From the NCBI GenBank assembly GCA_033026295.1, contig CM065175.1, positions 13,715,837 to 13,779,836 on the forward strand: a stretch of 64,000 nt of DNA. The letters run 5' to 3'. Under the pieces are notes generated by a model, which was not told the DNA's origin, ran no database searches, and saw only the letters and a list, made by a program, of their open reading frames with translations. Both the position numbers and the translations under genes were made by a program. The DNA is from Channa striata. Lineage: Eukaryota > Chordata > Actinopteri > Anabantiformes > Channidae. Below are positions 1 through 12,700 of the stretch, piece by piece; within the stretch, counting starts at the first letter, position 1; each line of letters starts with the position of its first letter.

Positions 1-173
1 CTGGAGGATCTACAGTATAGGATAATTATATTTTATCTTCATTCATGTGTGCAGGGAGCCAAAAAAGAGGCAAGACGAGGAGCTGGCAGGTGCACACGCT
101 AACTGAGATTGAAAGGGCACCGTGTTTTAATCTAGTATCCAGCTCTCATAATACATCCGTGACCTTACAGTAC
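1..173. other. ptpru intron 23 (partial)
   Basis: Intronic sequence below the exon 23 donor. No exon or repeat is recognisable before the window ends. Confidence 0.8.
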
Positions 174-309
174 CTCTGTCTGGATCATGTTGATACGTCG
201 AGAGCAGAGGGTTTTGACGCAGTTGTAGATATCCACCACGCCTTCACACTCGGCCATGTCCAACATGACATCCAGCACAATGTAGCACCCGGTGCGTCCT
301 GCCCCCACA
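174..309 (-). CDS. ptpru: ptpru exon 23: D1 phosphate-binding loop
   Basis: This 136-bp exon has acceptor gtgtgtgccag and donor gtactg, phase 2 in and phase 0 out. With exon 22 the signature reads [18 protein letters not shown]; the usual sequence is HCSAGxGRTG. The invariant Cys and Arg are present, but Val replaces the Ala after Ser. The exon continues [20 protein letters not shown] and ends NMIQTE. The next exon, expected to begin EQYIF, lies outside the window. A second GT (gtaagg) six bases after the first donor could add Val-Leu in frame. Confidence 0.95.
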
Positions 310-3300
310 CTGGCACACACAAAAAATAGCTTTTATTAGGAGTCATGCACATCAAAGCATCAAATTATCGTTCTTCAAAGTTAGAAAAAAGTGTGTTCAA
401 ATTTTGTAGAGTACAGTGAGTCTGCTCAGGAGATCAGAGGTTATTAGGACTACATGATTTATAAGAGAACCCAAGCACGGGTCGTGTGACTGATGGTGTT
501 TCGCAAAGCTACAGCGAGCACTAGCAGCCAAGGGGCAAGCAAGGTCATGTGCTCACTGCCACGTTACTCGGTATTTATTAAAAATAAGGCAAAACAGGTT
601 GTAATGGTTTCTTTTTGGGATGATACCTTGAAATCTTTGAGCAGGTTATGCATAAACTGATTTAACTGACACTTCCATGAGTTTATCACCAGGTTGTTTG
701 TGTTTGTATTTGATTTTTTTACTCTACGAATTTCTTATGAATAAAATAAATACAGTAATACAGTTAATGTATGTAAAACAAAGTAATGACAGAAGTAAAA
801 AACAGCTTAGCTAGTGATACAAATGACAAGTAGCCTGCTGATGCTGACAGCCATCAATGACATTCACAGCCTCACTTTGCTGGTCATTGTGGCCACCTCC
901 AAAGTCATAAATATAATCACTAACCTACAATAAATGACATTCGTAACATGAGTTCTTTTTACAAGGCACAGTTAGTTTGGAGTCATAAAGGTTCAGATTT
1001 TCATGCTACCTGCAGTGGACCACCACAGGACCAGCATCAGGGGGTGTAGAAGCTTTCACTCGTCGTATAAAGGCCAACAGTCCAGTGGCATGATAGGGCA
1101 CCCCATGCTCAGGCCAAGAAGTGAAGTGGAACTGACGCACCTCATGCTTGGTGGAGTATCCTCTCTGTCAACAAAAACTGAGTGTTAGTGAACAGAGGTA
1201 GAGTGTCACATTAACGTGGCTTGTGTCCGACACACTCCTAACTATTCAGACGCAATCCCTGTCAGTGAGAAAAGCAGCGTGTTTTTCGGTTCAGCGCGAG
1301 GACAACCTGAACATTATTTACGTGGGGTGTTAGGTCTTCTAAGACAGTCAGGCCTTTGGGCATCACATGCTAGTAGAAGCTGCAGAGTCACAGACACACA
1401 TCAAGGAATCAGTGCGGCTCTCAGAGAGCTCAGGGAGAGCTGGGAGGTTTTTACTCTCTACTGGGAGACTGCAGCAGTCAGACAGCAATTTCTTCCTCTG
1501 TACAGAGATGACAGCAGCGCAAAGCAAAGATTTGTTGAAGACAGAAATCCAAAAAAAGAATGGAAAAGAGCTATGAAAAACAAGCTGTCACCAGCTCCCA
1601 AATTTGTGCCGATTTGAATAAGAAGCAGCGTGTGCCCATGGAGAAGAAATGTGACAGTGTGATGATAATGCTGTGTTTGTGCCAGTGTCACTCCAGCGTT
1701 GCTCTGAGCCCTTCCAACGAGAGATCCCCGGGGAGATTGACAGAATGGAGGCCATCGGGGGCACAACACTGTAACAGCTATGTTGGAAAGACGACAGGGG
1801 CACTCTTATAGCTACTGGTGTTAATTCCTCCCGATTTAACATTTGGCTCTCACGCCCATCAGTGAGTATCTAATCCTGTTTGTTAATATTCTACTTCTAA
1901 TTTTAATTCTCACTTTAGCAGGTAACAGGAAAACATGGCTATGACAGGTGGCTCATAATATGTTCATCAATGAATCATAGAAAGCGATGAAGCAAAAATT
2001 TAATATGCAGTGTATCGCTTGGTACTTTCTACACGGGAATGTAAGCCACAAATGGAGACACGATACCAAGACTCAGAAATTCAATAAAACATGGGCAAAC
2101 CAGGTTAGGGAAAATGTAAGTCCTACATAAACTTACCCTCTCCAGTGCAAAGGTGCGAACTGTGTATTCAGCGAGTGTCTCTGTCTTTAGCAGAGTGATT
2201 TTAATGTCACCATACATCTCGCTGTCATCAGGCCAGTATTTACAGCATTTCACCTGTTGAAAAATATTAAACCGAATTAAACCTTGTCTGAGTTTTACGT
2301 ATGTGGGATTCACAAGTAAAACAACAGAAGGTGTAGCGAGAAGAAGATGCTGTTTCAGTAATATTTTTCAAAAGACAATATACTCAAATTACCTTTATTC
2401 CCTGGTATTAATGTTAACCCTAACTTTTAAAAGAATTTCAGAAACAATGATCACTTACTCCTTCTATAAAATTACTACATCAATTACAGTACGCAACCGC
2501 CTTCCTATCATTGTTATATAATGATGTACTGTATCTGAGTTATATTCAGGGAGGCACAGTGAACGTGTGAACACCTCACGGTATTCACTCTAATAATTAA
2601 TTTGACAGCAGTAGATAAACAATGTCTTTATCATCATAATGTATAATAAATATTTACAAAACACTGAGTACATCATTCATTGCTTCAACTTCAACAGTGA
2701 GAGATGTTAGTAAGAAATTTAATAAGTTGTACGGCAGTCAACTTAATATACTGCAGAAGAACAAAAAAAAAACCTGTTCCTTTGCAGATTCTTCAACTTA
2801 AAGGGCAATAAAAAGACAAGCACAACAATCATATAATGGTAGGAAACATAATGAACAACAGGGCAGCAATCATTTTACCAATACCAGGGACAATGGTAGG
2901 AAACACAATGAACAAGGGGGTAGCAATCATTTTTACCAATACCAGGCATAAAGGATGTTTTTTTTTTTTGTTAATGGAGGTGTTATTTGAATTCAGCCAC
3001 ACAGACCAGTCTTCATTTGTTGACTGCTCCCTGAATTGTTAGCATGGAGAACAAAATTGGATGGAGGGCTACTGCTAGATAAATGGTGTCATTTTAAACA
3101 TCCTCTGAGGTAATATGTTTATCTTGCCTAGACTGCAAAGGATGGGGCACCTGCCAGAATCTATATGCGACAGGTTGTTTTGTGAGGTGAAAAATAAAAT
3201 ACAAGCAGGACAAACGTCGGAGATGTGTGCCCAAAAATATGTTTATACATGTGTCCCTTATCATTACAATCCTGACATGCTATACTTTTCTATAATACAC

Positions 3301-6300
3301 CAACACTGTTTCAAAATAGCGTGTTCACAACAGGTCATTTATATACATGGTAGCCATATTTTAAAATCCATATATTTCATTAAATAAAATACTGGATGTT
3401 TGATTGATAATATTCAGGTGCCCTGTGAGATTTATACTCATACAAGTTTAAATTAACAAATATAAATAACTTGTCTATAGACACCCTAATTTTACCTTAT
3501 GAGATGATTCCTGGATGTTTCTGAACACTCGAAGTAGATGTGGAGGGGAAAAGGAGGAAAAGGGGGAAGCGTAAATCACTTACCCTGCCAACCTCCACCA
3601 GCTTAGTGATCATGACGATGCTGAAACAATTTTCTTGCCACACCATCCTCCAAAAATCATACAGAGTCTCCTGCTTCGGTCCTAGTGGGATGTGGAAACA
3701 ATAACAGAGAAAAATGACAGGATAAAAGCTCGACCTTTCACTGAGGGAGTCCTTAGTGTTGTGAAATCTTGTGTTATTGTGGCTTAAATGTCTTTCCTCA
3801 GATGGCAAAGTAATGATCTCTAAAGATTGTTCCATCAATTGAGTTATCGGGAACTCCAGGCAGAATGGAAGGGGTGACGCCTGCTGAAACAACAGCAGCA
3901 GATGATGCCGAGAGCCCAAAGGACCGTCAGTCGCTGAGGTACAGGGGCAGCTGTATCTCAGTCGTCCATGGACCACAGGGTCAGTGGTTCGACTCCCGGT
4001 CCCTCCTGGTTACAGTGAGGACGCTGAATGCCAAATTGCTCCAAGTGAGTGAGGTGAGCAGCTTGCATGAAAGCCGACGTCATTAGTGTGTGTGTGAATC
4101 CGTGAATGAGAAGCACAACTGTAAGGTGCTTCGGATGAAAACGCTAAATAAGCAGCCCAATTCATTTATTTATTTAACCAAAAAAAATAGGGAGTGAAAT
4201 GTGAAATGAATATAGAAAATGGGGATCACAAAGAGAAAAAAAAATGCTCAGAAAGGGAAAAAAAAAACCACGGCTGACATCTTTTTGCTTTCTTGCAAGT
4301 TTTATCCGCCTCCTTCTCTGTCTCTAACAGGGGGAATAGAAGGTGCTGGTGCAAGATAAGCAGACGTGCAGACCTTTTTTTTTTTTTTGATGGGAGCTCC
4401 CTAGGAACTGACACTCTACAGGGTTTAGAAACAGCATAGGGAAATTCACTCACACACATACAGAGTCCAGCTGTCCATCAGAAGTGATCTTGAGCAACAG
4501 AGAGTGAACTACTTCTCCCTTCAATGAACACACCACCCCACATATCACAGTATATTGAGAAGCCATAATTAATAGGTGTAATTATTCACCTCTTTTCATG
4601 ATTAATTTAGTGACATTCCGAACACAGGCTTCACGGGTTGGTGGCTATACTACCACCTTTGGAATTACCAGAGAGATGGTTCTCCCAAGAGACTGTGCAT
4701 GAGCAGGCTCATTGCCTGGATCATCTTCCCTTTATTAAATCATGACAAAAGGTAGCCACCATTCAGAATCCACACACACACACGCACGCACGCACACACA
4801 CATTATAGGCTTGCTGGAATACTCACCCTGAGTGGCGATGAAGTGGTTGGATCGATGGTAGCCCTGAAAGAGAGAAGAGGGATGACATGCTGAGTAAGCC
4901 ATCTGCGCCTCAGGCGAAGCTGAATGGGAGGGCGTCTCTCCTTCTAACCCTTTTCCTCCCTTCCTCCCTTAAATTCTGCTCTCCTACTGACCCACTCGCT
5001 GTAACTGTGAATTGCATTTCCTGTGTAATTTTCCAGTGCCACCTGACCTATCGCTGACTTTAGACCATATCTTCACCCTCAGAGACTCTGCAGAGTTTGG
5101 AGCAGTTGAGGCAACATCTGCCAAATACTAAACCTTGACAAACTGCTTATAAAGCTGTGAAAAAGTGATTCCTAAAGTAGACCGGGCTAGCTGAGTGAAC
5201 AATGCCTGAATCCCTGTGACAGTTTAATAAAGATATGATAAAGAAACTAAAGGTGCACACTCTTCAGTTTAAGCTGTTCAATTTATTCATCAAGCTCTCT
5301 CAGAATGCTGAGAAAGTACTGTCCCATAAAAACAAATCAATTTTCATTGAAGGTGCAATATGTACTGTATCTGAGATGATGAATTAACAAACCAAAACCA
5401 TTTTTCCCCTCAGAAAACATCTTTGAATTCTTCCACTGCTGTCACAAGTGGAGGAATAACGTACACACAAATGCATCGTATGCATCATCTCCAACATCAA
5501 CTGTCTTCTAGGGCAAAATCTGACACGACAATGAATTACTGTGAGATCCTTTATATCAAAGGGTGTGGCAGTCTTTGATATAGATGACAGACATTTTCAT
5601 ACAGTGAGCATGATGTGAATATGAATGGACAATGAGATATCACCTCTACAGTTTTGAGGGGGAACTGACACGACGAAAGCCACCTGAGGGACTTTGAAGA
5701 GCTTTAAGGACGATCAAACTGTCAAAGGAAGACCTCTTGAAAGTAGGAACTGCTTGTCTAACCTTGCGAGGTAAATGAAACGCCTCTTTTCAAGACTCTA
5801 TGAAAACGTCACCCACAAAACCACACAGACGTTGGAGAGGAGCTGCTGGGAGGATAACTGAAGCCCCAATTAGCATACATGACTCCGTGGGGTGAACGAC
5901 GCAGGTCAGAATTAATCTGAAAAAAAAAAAAAAACTCACATGCCCATGGAATCTCATCAAATCAGCACCATGGGGCAATCCACACTGATAATAGTTTTTA
6001 TCTTTTTGCAGAGAGCCTCTTTCTAATATGTCGAGTCTGTCCAGGTCACTAATGGTTCGCTAAACTGAAGTGTGTCCAGTCAGATAAACAGGGACATGTT
6101 TGAAATGGAGATGGATGACCAATGCTGTGAGGCGTACTATCCACAATTCCTCTGGCCCTGGCCAACACTATCAGCAACAATTCTACAACTCCTCCACTTA
6201 AGCCTGTCACCATAGCAACTAAACTTCCTGAATCTTGCCCACTTATAATAACTAACAAAGACGCCAGCGTCCTCTATCCAGAGAAGACATATCTTCTGGT

Positions 6301-6660
6301 ATTCATTTAAAAATAACTCAAACAGGGTGGTTTTTGTTTGTTTGCTGGTTACCTTCTTTTGGTCTTTTCATTAAATGTGCACAGACCTGACGCCTGAAAC
6401 ACACTGGCCTTTGAGCCTTTGTGGATAGAGCGTAGTGGACAGAAGAGAAGGAAGTGGAAAGAGAAGAGAGGAGAAAAGCAGAAATAGAGCGATGGCAGGC
6501 AGAAGAACGAGCAGCGAAGTACTTACTTCCCTGTTAATCCGAATCTACAGGGTCCGAGGTCGAGGAAGTGGGGAGGGGAGTAGAAAAAGAAGACATATAG
6601 GCTAGTTAATGAAAGAAGCTTTTGGAAAAGTCGGTGTTATGGTTACAGACAGGTGGGAAG

Positions 6661-6700
<40 letters not shown>

Positions 6701-9700
6701 TGTAATTACAACAGGACTGCGTGTTATGTAAATAATATCGCTGAGGTTTTATCTTAACACCATTTTTTCCCCATTTACTCTAATGCTGAAGTCATTTTGT
6801 TTAGACTAAAATTACTATTAGTTTTTCCTCTTTTATTGTTAAATTTGCACTGGGGACTTCTGTTTTTTAAAATGCTGAGAATAAACAGCCTACTGTGTCT
6901 CACACATAAATTACACTCTAATTGTGAAATGAGGCTGGCACACTTCTATAAAAACGAGGCAATATTTTTTACATTTCACTGCAAATTGGACTGACACTCG
7001 ATATGACAACAGTTTCTTTATGGAGTGGAAGGCAAATGTACTGTAACAAACTACTTTTAGATAACATTTACAATGTGATGTAAATAGTTACTGCTTAGAA
7101 AGCTGAAAAACATACTTAGTCTTAGATTTAACACCGCGCTGCTATAGCTTTGTCAGACTTGATGATGGACAGTAAAAAAGAAAAATAGAAACATATATAC
7201 AGTATTGTTTTTAATTTCATGCTTTCTTTCTTCCAAAACCCACATCGCAGCTCAAACTTGGTGGGGAAATATGTGCGTGATAAACTAGTAACCGAAATGA
7301 GAAACGGGCTATAAAAATGTAATAGGCTCATTTCTTCAAAACTGCTTTCTAACTTCAGACACAAGAGACCATTTGAAAACACTTTATTGTACAAAATTTG
7401 ATGAGCTCCTCTTTAAGTATAGCTCTTTATAATGCGATATTAATCAGTAATAAAGCAAACATCAGTGAAAACTAAATGTATTATTTATTTTTGCGTTCTA
7501 ACAGTCTTCACTTTCTAATGATGTAAAATGTTATCATATCAATTGTTATTTATAGTAATTAAAAACATTTTTTTTTACAAATAACAAGTAAAGCAAGATA
7601 AAACTACTGTTTTTGTACTGTAGTAATACATGAATGTGTGTTATGCATTTCTGATTATATGGGCAAACTACAAATGACAGTCAGACCTTAATACTTTGAA
7701 GACTAAAATAAATGTGAAAATGTAAATTAGCTACAAACAGAATGCACTTCACTGCTCTGCTCCGCATTTACAACACTAAACATATGCAAAGTTCTGTACC
7801 TCTACAAGCAAACACACAACACAGCCAACCCGAGGCTTGAACTGACAGAGGAACAGGAAACAGCTTGCACCTTCTCACCTCTGTTTTGAAAGTGCAATAA
7901 TGTTTCAACGGGAGGAAAAAAAACTTTTCCATTTAACCTCTGGTGAAATAATCACAGGCTGTCCAAAATATGCTCCGCTGTGGCTAAGTAGTTACTATTC
8001 AGCTTCTCGGGTCAGCTTTGTCAGGGAGTAAAATCACTGACACTGACACTGTAGTGGCTGCTGAGTGGTGTTTTCCCTCTAATGCCTGCACCTCTGTGCT
8101 CTAAACGCTAATGGAGACCCTCACAATAATACAGTCCTAACAGCACACCACGTTTTTAATACCCCCTCACTGTAATGAACTCTCTAAAAGCATCTCACCA
8201 CTGGCCATTCTCTACAGAGAACTAAAAGAGAGGAGAAAAGCTCTGCAGTGTCAAGCATTTTCATGATACCATTTGGGCTAAAGAAAGAAGCCATTTCAAA
8301 TTAAGTCAACCGCAGTAATTTCCTCTCACTGAAAAATAATGTAATTTAGTTTTCAAATACATTCTTTATAAAGATATTGACTGAAGCATGAGCCTTCAAC
8401 TTCTTATCAACCCAAACAGGAGAAGATGTCCATCAGCTCCTCAGGGAGTGACATCTTTGCTTTAAATTCATCCCGAAGAGAGGCATACAAAGTAAATCTT
8501 GTGAAATAAATCATTATCAGATTACCAGGTTTCCCTTGACATAACTGTAATGAAAAACAGTCACAGGGAGAGCCAAAATAAATGTTTGATATGCAGTATA
8601 ATATATCTGGTGGTAAACTTGCGCTTCTTCTTCTTCTTCTGCTTTCTCAATAAAAACAGCCTCCTCTAGTTTTTATGAATGAAAACACGCATGGATGAGA
8701 CTCTGTGAGACACATTAGCAACATATACATGTGTTTCGTATGAGTAGTGAGAATGTTGCTGTGGCGCTTCATGTGTGGCAGACGGTAAGGTGAACAGTGG
8801 AAAGGATCATCTGCTCTACCCCCGGCCCATTCGGAGATTGAATAACATCAATCCTGTCTATTTAATTTTATTGGGATTTATGGCATCTTACAAAAAAAGG
8901 TTCATCTCTTCTGCAAAGCATTAAATGAATTTCAACTGTGTTTTAATAAATATGATAGCAGCATTAGTCCAGGTCAGGGATTTGGTGAAGCAAGTGACAA
9001 TCACTGCATCTGGCAAAACACCACTAGTTGATTTGATTTGACGAGATGAAAGCTTCCAGGTGAAAGTGGGCCAGCAGACTGGTGCGCTTACAAGAATGAA
9101 AGCGATGGGCTTTGCAGGGTGTGAGAGATAGAGACTCGACAAAGGCTGACTTTAGTATACCATGTCAAACAAGGGCGGAAAAACAACAGACTTACATCAA
9201 TGTAGTTGGCGTTAATGTAGTCTGAGTTGGGGTCTCCCAGGAGAGGGTGGAGCTTGACTCTGTGGCGGTCGTCTGAGGGGGAGATAAAAGATAAAAACAC
9301 AAATTGAAACTGAAAGTTTAAACAACACATTCTCTCATTTTTTTGATGACAAAATGAGTTCTGACTTACATCCCAGCAAGGTGTCGTGCCTCCCTTTGGT
9401 TCTGTCCTTCTTCTTTGTGCAGTCCCATCCATCAAAGAAGCTCTGCAGGGATAAAGAAAGTCTCGTTGCAGATTTCAAGAACAGTTTCTCTGTGTTTAAC
9501 ATTCAAATATCTCAGATAAACATAACTACAGCTTCAAAATATCTCTGCCTTTGTTTTATGGGTGATAAGGAAATTTGGGTTTCATGGTTTGCATGATAAA
9601 AACCTATCAGCACATCTCTCAAGTACTGCCGAGGCTTAGATCAAGAGCCGCTGTATTCTACTGAGAGCTTTGGTGCTTTATGCGTGTGACATAATTAAAC

Positions 9701-12700
9701 AAAACAGTGCCATGAGCATCGTGTAGTCCTCGTCTGATCCCAAAGCCTACACGGCTCATGGGCTGCACGTACTGGAGATCTCAACGCCACAGATTATAGT
9801 CAAAAATGTAACCGAGTGACTAGTTTCCCACTTAAACTGTGTGTTTGTTGGCACGAGCAGGAGGTGCCATTGTCAGCTGCTTAGTTCACCTCCAGCTTGT
9901 GCATCAGCTGTGTAGATTTTCCTCACGGTGTGGAAGCGGAATGTGAATTTATCAGATATTAGAGCAACATTTGTTTGTCTTTATTGCTGAGACGTATAGC
10001 TTAATGCTATCAGAGTTATAAGGATCATAAGACCCCTTTTGCAGGGCTCTTGTTTTAAAATGCGTCAGCTGGAAACATTTTCAAGTCCGCTGGAGACAGC
10101 GTCTTCAAATTCATGGCCCTATAAACTTAGCTTAATTAGCTCGATAGCCGTAGCTTATAAAATCTGTCAACAAGAGCAGGCATTAATGCCAGCATGAAAG
10201 GTCGCAGGCTAAGAAATAAGAGCCCTGCGTTCGTTTTTCTCAAATAAAGAAGCCGTTGTTTCAAAATTAAGGGTTTGGACAAGTAAACCTGCCACCATTA
10301 ATGTAAAGTGCCTATGCTCCAAATACAGAAACTGTAACTGTACCGAATGTTTCTATATTCAGTGTATCAGCCCCTGACTGGAACAGTAATAAGAGTGAAG
10401 GCAGAGGAACCACCTACCCCCTGCCTGGTGGATGACTGCTCAGCCGTATTAGAAGACATCACACACACTAACACATCTCCTCATCCCCTATCATCCACCT
10501 GCCTGCATGGATGCGCCTACTCTCACACGTCATTATGAGCCACTTTTAAGTGTCCACCGTTGGGCCAAATTAAGCCCGAAAAACATCCCCTTCACATCGG
10601 TGAACAAAAACTCACGCAAACACATCCATAGCAGTCTACCCCCTGTGGTTTATAGCCACCAGGGGAATCTGGTGAAACTCTGCCCAAGTATGCATGCTGA
10701 GCAGGGGATTACAACGCACTTCTCCCCACAGAGAGCCAAGGAGCAGCCAAATCCTGCCTGGGATTACACCCTTGTCCTCACTTTTCCCTCTTTTTTTCAT
10801 GCGCCCTCTCTCCAGGTCTGTTTCTCCCTCCGAGTGCCTTATTCTCTTTACCTCTCCTCGTCGTTTCCCTCCCTGTCCACTCTCTCCATCTTTTTCCTCT
10901 TTCCCTCCCTTAAATTTTTGACACTAGGCTTCTGAGGTGTCTTTGTTTCTATGCTCCCTCCACTTCTCTGCTCATCTCTCTGGAGACAAGTGAGAAAGAA
11001 AAAAAACATGAAGAAAAACTGTTGAGAGAGTGGCTGTGTGTTGAGGAGAAACAACACAGATCCATGGAAGATTGATTAGAAACCCTCAGTGGAAGAGATC
11101 AGTGGGCTGAGTCGGTTAAGAGGGTGGGACTCTATAAACAGAGTGAAATGAGACAAAAGGCATTATGTCATGTACAGTCCTAACTCCTGATTGCAATACT
11201 GTGCTGTCAACATCCCACTAGATTTCATCATGTGCATTATTGTTTCTCATCACTAGCAAAAGGTGGACATGCTTTCCATTCACTATGATCCAGTGTGATG
11301 AGATTCATAATCCCCAAACATTCAGTCGAAATCCAATCAAACATTACGGAGAATTGAAAAGTACTGTAGTAAAAACTGAACAAGTCTCAATCAACCTACC
11401 AAAAGGTGGTGACATGGGGCAGGTGCTGTTTTTTTTTAAATAGGCAGGTAACCCCTGCTGCAACTAAGCTTTGAATCCATCATCCCTGGTAACCTCAGCC
11501 TCAAGGTGCAAAGTGGTGAAATGAAAGTTCTGAGTAGTCCAGTAAAGCTCTGCTGTTGTTTACTTGTACGTTTCTGCACTGGGGATACGACTGTAGTGAC
11601 AGCTGCTGCCACACATACAAGCCCCTTTACAACTCACTGTAAATTCTTGATCAATGTTTTTATAGAACACAGGTATACTTCAGGGAAATAAAAACTTATA
11701 CCTGCCAGGGGACTGCAATATGATATCCCTCATCATTTTCCTTCATAATAGAGAGAGACACTCCATCAAAACACATAGTCTGGCATGAAGAAAAAAAACA
11801 AAACACAAAGAGGTGTGTATTGATTTTTTGAGTGGAGTGTGTTTTGCCCGTGAGGGACAGTTTAATGAGTCTACAAGCAGAGTTCCAGAGGGGGAAACCG
11901 TGAACCAGAGACAAAAGATGCTTTCTCTTTTTCATGAATGCCATAGGCCGTAGGTGACAGGGATGGACTTGTCCTCAGGGTGTGATCTCAATTCTCAGAC
12001 ACAATTGTTCTACTGCGGAGAGGTATTCAGAGATCCGGGCCCTTCATTACCTGCATTGTGCAGCTAAAGATAGCAGCAGCATCAGGAGTGGGATACACAA
12101 TGTTCTCCAAAAGAAACATGTTATTTTTCCTATGGTTCAAGACAAAAACTCCAAAAAAGAAACTTGCCAAGCTATGATCCGAAAGACAAACTCAAGTGAT
12201 TTACAACAAATAACAGCGGTGGCAGGAGCATATTCGGAACAATTCTTGCTGATTATAGTAAGTTTGTATTAATGACAGCTCTCTACTTGATGGATGTCAA
12301 GACCAAATAGATGACAGGGAATCTGATTTGGCTGATCCAGATGAGCTTCAAGGAACGAAGCATCAGCAGGAACATTATCAATCACCAGACATCTGCAGTG
12401 ACAAAGCCACTCTTTCATTCTTGATATTAGTCACTACTGTGAGAATCTGAGTGAACCAATCTGTGCCAAGAGGGAAATAATCCCTTGTAATGTGACAAGT
12501 CTTTATTTCAACATTTAGTGGACACCATTTGTGCAAGTATAGCTCTATACGTCCCTGTCTGACGGTTATAGTACCTTTGTGAATTATACAGCCTTAATGT
12601 TGCATCATATTTTGCAGACAATAGTTCTGTTAGGGGGTGACTAGCAGTGTAACTAACAGTGATTTGGAAGTTGTGGAGCAAAGAAGCCAAGACCTCTATT

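Larger units (their letters stand above)
3682..4826. other. ptpru intron 19
   Basis: A 1.1-kb intron holding a SINE-like repeat (about 3944-4176), short A/T runs and a CA microsatellite next to exon 19. Confidence 0.8.

Noticed and set aside
1216..1617. 133-codon plus-strand ORF in intron 21
   Set aside because: No recognisable family, no splice or promoter context, overlapped by several other chance ORFs on both strands; lies inside an intron of ptpru.
3497..3976. 159-codon minus-strand ORF read as one gene
   Set aside because: Only 3584-3681 is coding (exon 20); the rest is intron read-through past clear AG and GT borders.
3986..3996. Functional tRNA gene
   Set aside because: Box B is perfect but there is no acceptor stem or anticodon arm; it belongs to a SINE-type repeat.
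10507..10935. 142-codon plus-strand ORF in intron 16
   Set aside because: The second half is low-complexity Ser/Pro/Leu/Phe from a C/T-rich tract, and a second frame is equally open; typical of skewed composition and not coding.
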